Shown one piece after another: positions 57,737 through 64,000 of a stretch of DNA of 64,000 nt. The translations under genes and the position numbers were made by a program. Source of the DNA: Rotaria sp. Silwood1 (taxonomy: Eukaryota > Rotifera > Eurotatoria > Philodinida > Philodinidae); the NCBI GenBank assembly GCA_905250075.1, contig CAJNOP010000020.1, positions 2,597,705 to 2,661,704 of the forward strand. Direction: 5' to 3'. A model generated the notes under the pieces. It worked only from the letters and a program-made list of their open reading frames with translations, was not told the origin of the DNA and did not search any database. The stretch's first letter is position 1. Every line of letters starts with the position of its first letter.

Positions 57737-60146
57737 AAATCAACAATCGTTTAATTTTATATATCTAATTTCTTTTTGTAAATTGAGCAATAATAATGTT
57801 CCTAGGTTTTCTTTTGTATCTTTGTCATAATCATATGATTCAGTTAAAATAAAGAAAGAATCTATGACATAAACTATATCATTTTTATATATGCACAAAA
57901 AAAACAGAACATGAATAATAATTGAAAAGGAGAACTCAAAGATATAGATGTGAGTCGTCGTGTAATCTAAGATTCGAATGATTTTAAAATCTAAATTTGA
58001 ACTGGTTCATATTTAGATCAGGCAAAAAGCTAAAGAATAAATACAAACTTTTCGCCATGAAATCAATATTGAACTAGATGGTATTGGAGTTTCGACTCGA
58101 ATACGAAATGCGGTACGAAGCACGAATTTCGAAGAAAACTACTTCTCAAATAAAGACGAATAATCGTTCTCAACACTATCATAATTCTTTTTTCACTGCG
58201 TCTAAGTTCGACGGCGATCGAAACTGTTTCAAGGCCATTTTTTTAACGAAAACGAAACATTTTTGTCAAAACAACTGATCTAACTGAGAATCGACACAAA
58301 AGCTACCGATTTTGAAAATTATCACTACGGAAACTCTTCTAAAACCTATCCACAGATTTCTAGAAATCGCCATTCATTGATCCATTAATTATCTTCATGA
58401 TTCATTGTCTAGTATCAGCTGTATTCAGAGCTGTTAGACATTTGAGAAAATTAAGTGGCGTTTAACTTTCTTTTATGTTTTCGATTTTAATTATCTCAAA
58501 ACAAAATGGCAAATAAATAGCTTCATATTTGTCATTTTCGAAAGCTGATTATAAGAATTGACTTTTTGGAACTTTGCTAGTACTTTCGAAGAAATATTTT
58601 TTTACCAAAAGATGCAGATTTTCGTGCTCTATAAGAATATGTAAACAAAACTCTAGGCACTTATAAACTAACTGTACTACAAATACAAAATATAGAAAAA
58701 TCAGCATGTCAAAGATACCAAAAAATGGTCGATTCCATGTCTTTTGGCGACAATTTCTTTTCTTTCATTCGAACAATAATTTATATTAAATACATAGTTT
58801 TGTAGAGCATCTTCTGCTCTATCTATTGGTATAACTTGAAAAGGATTTAATAAAATTTTTGTGATCGAAAATTTTATAAATGAATACGAAGCAAATCTCG
58901 TGAATTTAGAGAAGGTAATATAGGGAGTCGAAAAAGTCGGGTCGGCAAAATATTAGAAGGCTTCATTCAAAATTCATAAAAATTTGGTTTTCTGTCTAAA
59001 TTTTAATGCTCGTTCAAACTAGCTATCTAATTTCAAAAAGCAAATATTTTCGGCAACTTACCCCAATCATTTTGGGTGATAATCTCATGGACGCTGTCTT
59101 AAAAATGAAATAAATAAGCACCGAGTAGTTTGAATTTTTCTTTGTCAAATTATACTGCCGAAATTGAATAATACCCAATTCACAATAAATAAATGAAGAA
59201 AATCTAACAAATTCTATCTTTTCGTTTTTATTGTCTAAGTCAAAAGTTGAATAAATGTCGTTTTGTGGTTTAAAAGAATTTTCCTAATACAAATTTTTAT
59301 TAAAAATCAATGAATTACCAAGAATACTGATCTTTTCTATTCTTATGAATAATATAAAATTTGTTACATCGAATTTCTTTGAGTCTGTAAAATGATTATT
59401 CATGATTATTTTAAGCATATGTGTAACAAGTCTTTGCAGAACGTGTTTGCTTTACTTTTGACAACTTAGTATCTGCTTTCTTAGATACTAGTTAATTCGA
59501 AGTACTGTTGTTTTTTCTCTCTCATGTTGTTCTTTCCTCTCATTAAATATACATCGTATCAAGTGAATATTCAAATGCAATATCATCAGTTATTGTTAGA
59601 ATTTTTTTAATTGATTCATATTCATGTCATTTTCTTTGAATTTTTCTGCGTCACATAATTCTGAAATGTTTTGCTTCTCTTGAGTCCTATTTCTTCTTGA
59701 GTTCTTCTTCTGTTTTTCTGATTTGAGTCAGCAGCATTTATAAAAAGAGTTTATTTTAGACATTATGATATAGATTAATTTATGTTTGAATTAAATTTCA
59801 TCTTTAAATGTATTTTTTGGTATTTTGGCAATTTATTCTGAAAATGGACAGTGATCGAGATTTTTCTTATAAAATTTGTTTCTTGCTGCTAAGAGAAAAA
59901 CCAGTCAATGTTCATTATCAAGCAGGCAAGGACCTTCACAGTTGTTCGGTCTGCGATCATACACCTATGTTACATAACACATGTGGTATTTTTATTTGCT
60001 GCTTTTTTTTTCTGTTAGAATAGATTGCGACTGAATTAAAACAATCGATGATCAAATCATAGTTCAGATCATAATTCTTAGTCTCTAATTCAGGCTACAA
60101 CATGAATCATAAAATTTACAATTAGCTAATAGCAAGCAGTAGAAAT
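57737..60146. other. Intergenic region downstream of DDX60
   Basis: Apart from the DDX60 3' UTR with AATAAA at 57848-57853, I see no gene. Short frames at 58078-58278 and 59808-60023 have no recognisable domain. The sequence is AT-rich. Confidence 0.55.
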
Positions 60147-61844
60147 CAGAGATGGACGAGTCAGCAAAAAAGTCGCACCGTCACCGCCACGTCCCGCTCC
60201 GTCAAAAATATGTTTTAAAAAACTATTTATTGACAAATTTTTTATTAAATTTTCATAATGGCTATTTCATTTCATGAGATGAAGAGGCATATTTTAAATG
60301 CATAAACATCGTTCCGAAATAGAAAAAAATAAATATATGAAAATGAAAGGCAATTATAATACAGTCACTCATTTTGTGGAACTCACGTATATTTTCGAAT
60401 AAAATAGTGATTGTAAGTTTTAAGTTCGAGGTTTGGCGGCTCTCTCCCTTCCCCCACTCCGTTACAGACACTCCACTCAGGGTTGCCAGATCTTCCGATA
60501 CGGCAGGAAAAATTGTGATTTTTCGAAAGTTTCTCCAACGACTTTCCGACGTTCCAATTTTAACATATTTTTCCGATCGCCTTCAGATTTCCTAATTTTT
60601 CTCCGGTTTTCGAAGTCTTATTTGGGAATTCAAGTTCTTAGGACATTCTAGAATAGTTTAACCATGACACGACACCACACATATATAGCGATCTATTTCA
60701 CCATAGTTATCGGGTAGTGAAGCGTCATGAACTCAACAAACCACACTGCAGTGATTTGAAAGCATATCCTCCAATAAAACTATGATGTTTTACAGACAAT
60801 TAAGATCCAGCTTTCTATCACGATGAACTAACTTTCTCTGTTCGTTTACTATAGTGTTAATTAAGAATATTTTTGTTTCTGAGCTTTTTTTGTTTCATCA
60901 CAGATATCATAAAACTAATCATAATCGTATGGGTACTAATTTAGCTGTTGCAGAATTGAAAATCGGAATGAGTTCTGTTTATACTTGTGGACATTTTATG
61001 AATATCTGTTATCTCAACCTGATATTTTGAAGAGTATTCGAGCTAATAAAAAAATATGAACAAAAACGAACATTATACAGAATAAGTCTTAGTTTTCTTT
61101 TGCATAAGTTTTGTGAAATGCATGTGTGTATGAATTTACAATACTGATTCTATTGTTTCGTCAAGTTGGTTATAGCATTTTTGATAGAAATAATGTGATC
61201 CTGTTCAAATTACTTATGTAGATTTCTCAACATGAGTAAATTGTGTAATCGATATTTTCTTTAATTCTTTATGAAATATCATTTCCGATATTGCTTCGAA
61301 AAGATGAACAGAAGCAAGATAAAGGATATTGAAACTATCGAAAATATATAGACTAGTTATTTAAGCATGGAAAAATACTTTCTGATTTTCTTCCAATTTC
61401 GAGAACAAAAATTCCGACTTTTTCCCGATTTTTAGAAAAATTTTTCTGATTTTTTAATTTTCGATTTGGTAACCCTGACTCCCACCATTACAGACCTCAG
61501 CAGCGCATAAAAGGCTCTAGTTTTTATATAATATATCAATGATTTCATACGTATTCGGAAAAAAGGTATTTTACAATTTAAAAATAAGGCATCAGGACAA
61601 AAAATTAAAAAAATATATGTGAGTTCCACATTGTAGCTCCTCTGGAGCTGCGCTAACAAGTCTTTTTTTACTGATTAGTTTTGTGAAAAAATTTTAAAAT
61701 TTTTAAAAGATGTCTCTAAAGGTCTGAGTATATTTAAAAAATCAAGGTTATACAAAGGCGGGGAAATCGCGAAATTTCGTCATGCACCGTCACCGCCCCG
61801 CCGGCGGAGCGGGGCGGTTTTACACCGCGGCTCGTCCATCTCTG
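60147..61844. mobile_element. hAT-like non-autonomous element, outer
   Basis: The ends are inverted repeats beginning CAGAGATGGACGAG, with an adjacent GC-rich block (CACCGTCACCGCC at the left, and its counterpart plus a GC-rich hairpin at 61793-61817 at the right). Ends of this type are usual for hAT elements. The 8-bp flanks (GTAGAAAT and TTTTAAAC) are not a clean duplication. No transposase frame is present. Removing the nested element leaves about 0.7 kb. Confidence 0.65.
60478..61477. mobile_element. Second hAT-like element nested inside the first
   Basis: The left end CAGGGTTGCCAGATCTTCCG and the inverse of the right end (CAGGGTTACCAAATCG) are short terminal repeats typical of hAT-type ends. 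The subterminal regions are rich in GATTTTT and TTTCTCC words on both sides in inverse orientation. The 8-bp flanks ACTCCACT and ACTCCCAC are similar but not identical. No transposase frame is present. Confidence 0.55.
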
Positions 61845-62350
61845 TTTTAAACATCAATTGTTATTTGTTTTTCTTTGTTTTCAATTAATCTTGAAAGAAA
61901 TTTTAAATTTAATAAAGTTTTTCGTATTAAATATTTTTTTAAATATCATCTGCAAGTATGTTATTTAAATAATCATTTGAACTTTGATATATTAAAAAAA
62001 TCTTATTGAAAATGTCGACTTAAAAAGAAAGACATACCAATCATGTAGAAATCTTTTTCATAACAATAAGACTGCTTTTTTTCACTTTCTTTTATCCATC
62101 ATCATATGAAATTTCCTATCTGGCTACACATTCACTTGTTAATAATCAAAAAAAGTATTTTAACCGGGAACCGCATCTTTCTTTATCAAAGAAAAAGTTT
62201 ATTCTTATAAATCAATTGAGAAAAATATTTTTATTTATTTCTTTTCGATCAATAACAAAATACAAAATTTTTTAACAAAAAAAATTTTGTTTTAATAAAA
62301 AAAGAAAAAAATAAATCTTGATTAATATAAAGATTTGTGTTGCAGCCAAG
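61845..62350. other. Intergenic region downstream of the small minus-strand gene
   Basis: Very AT-rich with long A and T runs. No gene and no canonical AATAAA in the expected position were identified. Confidence 0.5.
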
Positions 62351-63114
62351 TTAAACTTCTTGTTTCTTCATTTTTTGTTTCTTTCTTTTTTGCACATTCC
62401 TTTTTCTAAAATAATAACAAAAAGAATTTTTTTTTATTCTATATCTACCTTTCGAATATTCTTTTAGCATTATTATTTATATTTTCTTTTATATCTTCAA
62501 CATCATCATCATCTAGAATAACAAAACGAAAAAAAATCTACATTACTATTAGTTTTATATGCTTATGTGATTTGTATTTTTCCAAGTCCTTTAACATAAT
62601 GCTATCATATATTGCTGTTCGAGATTGGCTAAAAAAATAAAATGAGATTAATTATAAATATAATTCTCTTAGTGAAAGATTAACAACGTATTTTTGTCAT
62701 AATAAATATCGTAATTCATATGTTTGATACAATTGACATCTGCCACTACATCTATAACACAAAAGAAATAATAGCAACTGATTAAAAAAAAATTTTCTAA
62801 AATCATCCATCTCATTATATAATAAAACTAAATGTTATTCTCTACCTTCATATCTTTTTTTTTTGAAACATAAATTAATACGATCAATATATGATAAAAT
62901 AAGAATATTCTTCATTTTGATATCTTGAAGAAGATCAGAGCCTGACAAGCGATTGATGATATCACTTAATACCTACAAACAATTAATACATATATTTTTT
63001 TTTTAAAGAGTTCAAAAGACTTACATGTATCGCTTCGTCTTCCTTTTTTTCAAATAACAAAAGTCTTACGTCACCTGTTAACATCATAATCTTTTCTTTT
63101 GGGTCTGTTGACAT
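62351..63114 (-). CDS. Small hypothetical protein with basic C-terminus
   Basis: Six small exons on the minus strand: 63025-63114, 62846-62972, 62731-62751, 62596-62628, 62449-62512, 62351-62405. They sum to 390 nt (129 aa) with phase kept at all five junctions. The first two exons look clearly coding: MSTDPKEKIMMLTGDVRLL, then EKKEDEAIHVLSDIINRLSG and NILILSYIDRINLCFKKKRY. The helical, TPR-like pattern is only suggestive. An acidic patch (YDDDVEDIKEN) and a strongly basic end (ERKRNVQKRKKQKMKKQEV) suggest nuclear or RNA-bound location, which is inference. The 21-nt and 33-nt exons rest on splice sites and phase only. I do not recognise a family. Confidence 0.5.
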
Positions 63115-64000
63115 TTTGTGAAATTAATATTAATCGAAAAAATTGTGGTCAAACTGGTCAAAACAATTAACAACCAAGTAAACAAGCAGCGATGACCACC
63201 AGTTTCTTTTAATCGAACGAATAAATCTGTGACAATTTTACAGAATTAATCGACTACCACAAGCAAACACGACGATCACCACCACGACTTTCTTTTTAAC
63301 CAAATGAAGAAATTTACGTGCTATTTAAATCATAAGCAGACGACCATTAAGAACATGTTCACCAATAAATGACAAAGAATCTTAGCAAACAAACAAGACG
63401 GACTATTACATACAATGAGAGAAAGGCCCAAAACACACCGAAAAGTGCATTAACGTTAAAGTTGAATTAAGCAATGCGATTGGTTTAATGCACCAATCGC
63501 ATTGCTTAATTCAACTTTAACGTTAATTCACTTTTTTCAGTCTGTTTGTGCCTTAAATGATTGATTAATTATTCGTCGTCCTTATTTTTTTTTAAATTTA
63601 ATTGAAACAAGATGTTGGCTTAATTGAGTAATACTCTTTTTATTTAATTAATTATGCGAAAAACGTTATTAAATTTGGATGAATACTTTATTTTTGTTCT
63701 CTTTAAAATACTTAAGAATATTATGGAAGCATTTTCTATTTCAATTTGAACAATATCAAATAAGAAATCTTGTCAAACATGAATAAAAGAACGTTTAACT
63801 TTTAAAATAAAAAATGCCTCGTTAAAAAGAAAGAGCAACGAATATAAATCATGATAATATACATATATATATATCTTGGTTATTTTGTTTCGATTTGTTA
63901 ATTAAAATAATATGTTCAACATTAGAGGTTTCTATTTAGTGTCTGTCTATCTGTCAAGCTAATCTTTGTTGGTTTGACTGATATTATCAATTGAATTCAA
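63115..64000. other. Upstream region of the small minus-strand gene
   Basis: Presumed promoter region of the gene starting at 63114, followed by the hairpin element at 63424-63556 and AT-rich sequence to the window end, including a TA microsatellite near 63862-63874. No other gene is seen. Confidence 0.5.
63424..63556. mobile_element. Hairpin MITE with 36-bp perfect palindromic arms
   Basis: Arms 63449-63484 and 63492-63527 are perfectly complementary over 36 bases around a 7-base loop TTAATGC. Outside them the symmetry continues imperfectly to about 63424 and 63556 (AGGC...GTG against GTGCCT). There is no coding capacity. The perfect arms suggest a recent insertion, or selection or gene conversion for the hairpin. 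Confidence 0.75.

Noticed and set aside
59808-60023. 71-codon Cys-containing frame
   Set aside because: The Cys/His spacing does not fit a known zinc finger, and no splice partners or conserved motif were found.

Overview
The window is AT-rich animal nuclear DNA, most likely from a bdelloid rotifer. Several things point that way. The genes are metazoan (Mi-2/CHD, EDRF1, OGFR, NIT2, MPPE1, DDX60, an IGFBP-Kazal-Ig protein). Most introns are only about 50-80 bp with GT..AG ends, while a few exceed 500 bp. There is a decayed fungal-type M35-like peptidase fragment and a dense set of short inverted-repeat transposons. The species call is inference; nothing in the window is a species barcode. No rRNA, CRISPR or prokaryotic operon is seen. 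All gene models were joined by hand, checking that reading phase was continuous across every junction.

Layout: 1-3805 has no gene and carries a fold-back repeat. 3806-12873 (+) is a complete ten-exon CHD3/4/5 (Mi-2) remodeller. 14845-15452 (-) is a broken M35-like peptidase fragment. 15.5-24.2 kb is a gene-poor transposon and pseudogene zone with a 1.1 kb fold-back element that has a 9-bp target duplication. 24263-25281 (-) holds two adjacent small secreted precursors, each 109 aa and each ending in an amidation-type Gly, which are candidate neuropeptides. 29786-31757 (+) is an IGFBP-Kazal-Ig secreted protein. 32174-36485 (-) holds OGFR then NIT2. From 36695 the plus strand carries EDRF1 (16 exons), MPPE1 and DDX60 (9 exons) to 57736. 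The end of the window has nested hAT-like elements, a small six-exon gene of unknown function (62351-63114, -) and a near-perfect hairpin repeat.

How the genes relate: NIT2 and EDRF1 are divergent and share a 209-bp intergenic promoter space. MPPE1 starts only 215 bp after the EDRF1 stop. OGFR and the IGFBP-like gene converge tail to tail. The conserved genes are housekeeping or regulatory (chromatin remodelling, deaminated glutamine disposal, GPI-anchor remodelling, antiviral RNA sensing) and show no operon logic. The most unusual content is the two-gene peptide-precursor locus, the long introns seeded with inverted-repeat elements, and G-strand-biased telomere-like tracts folded into inverted repeats.
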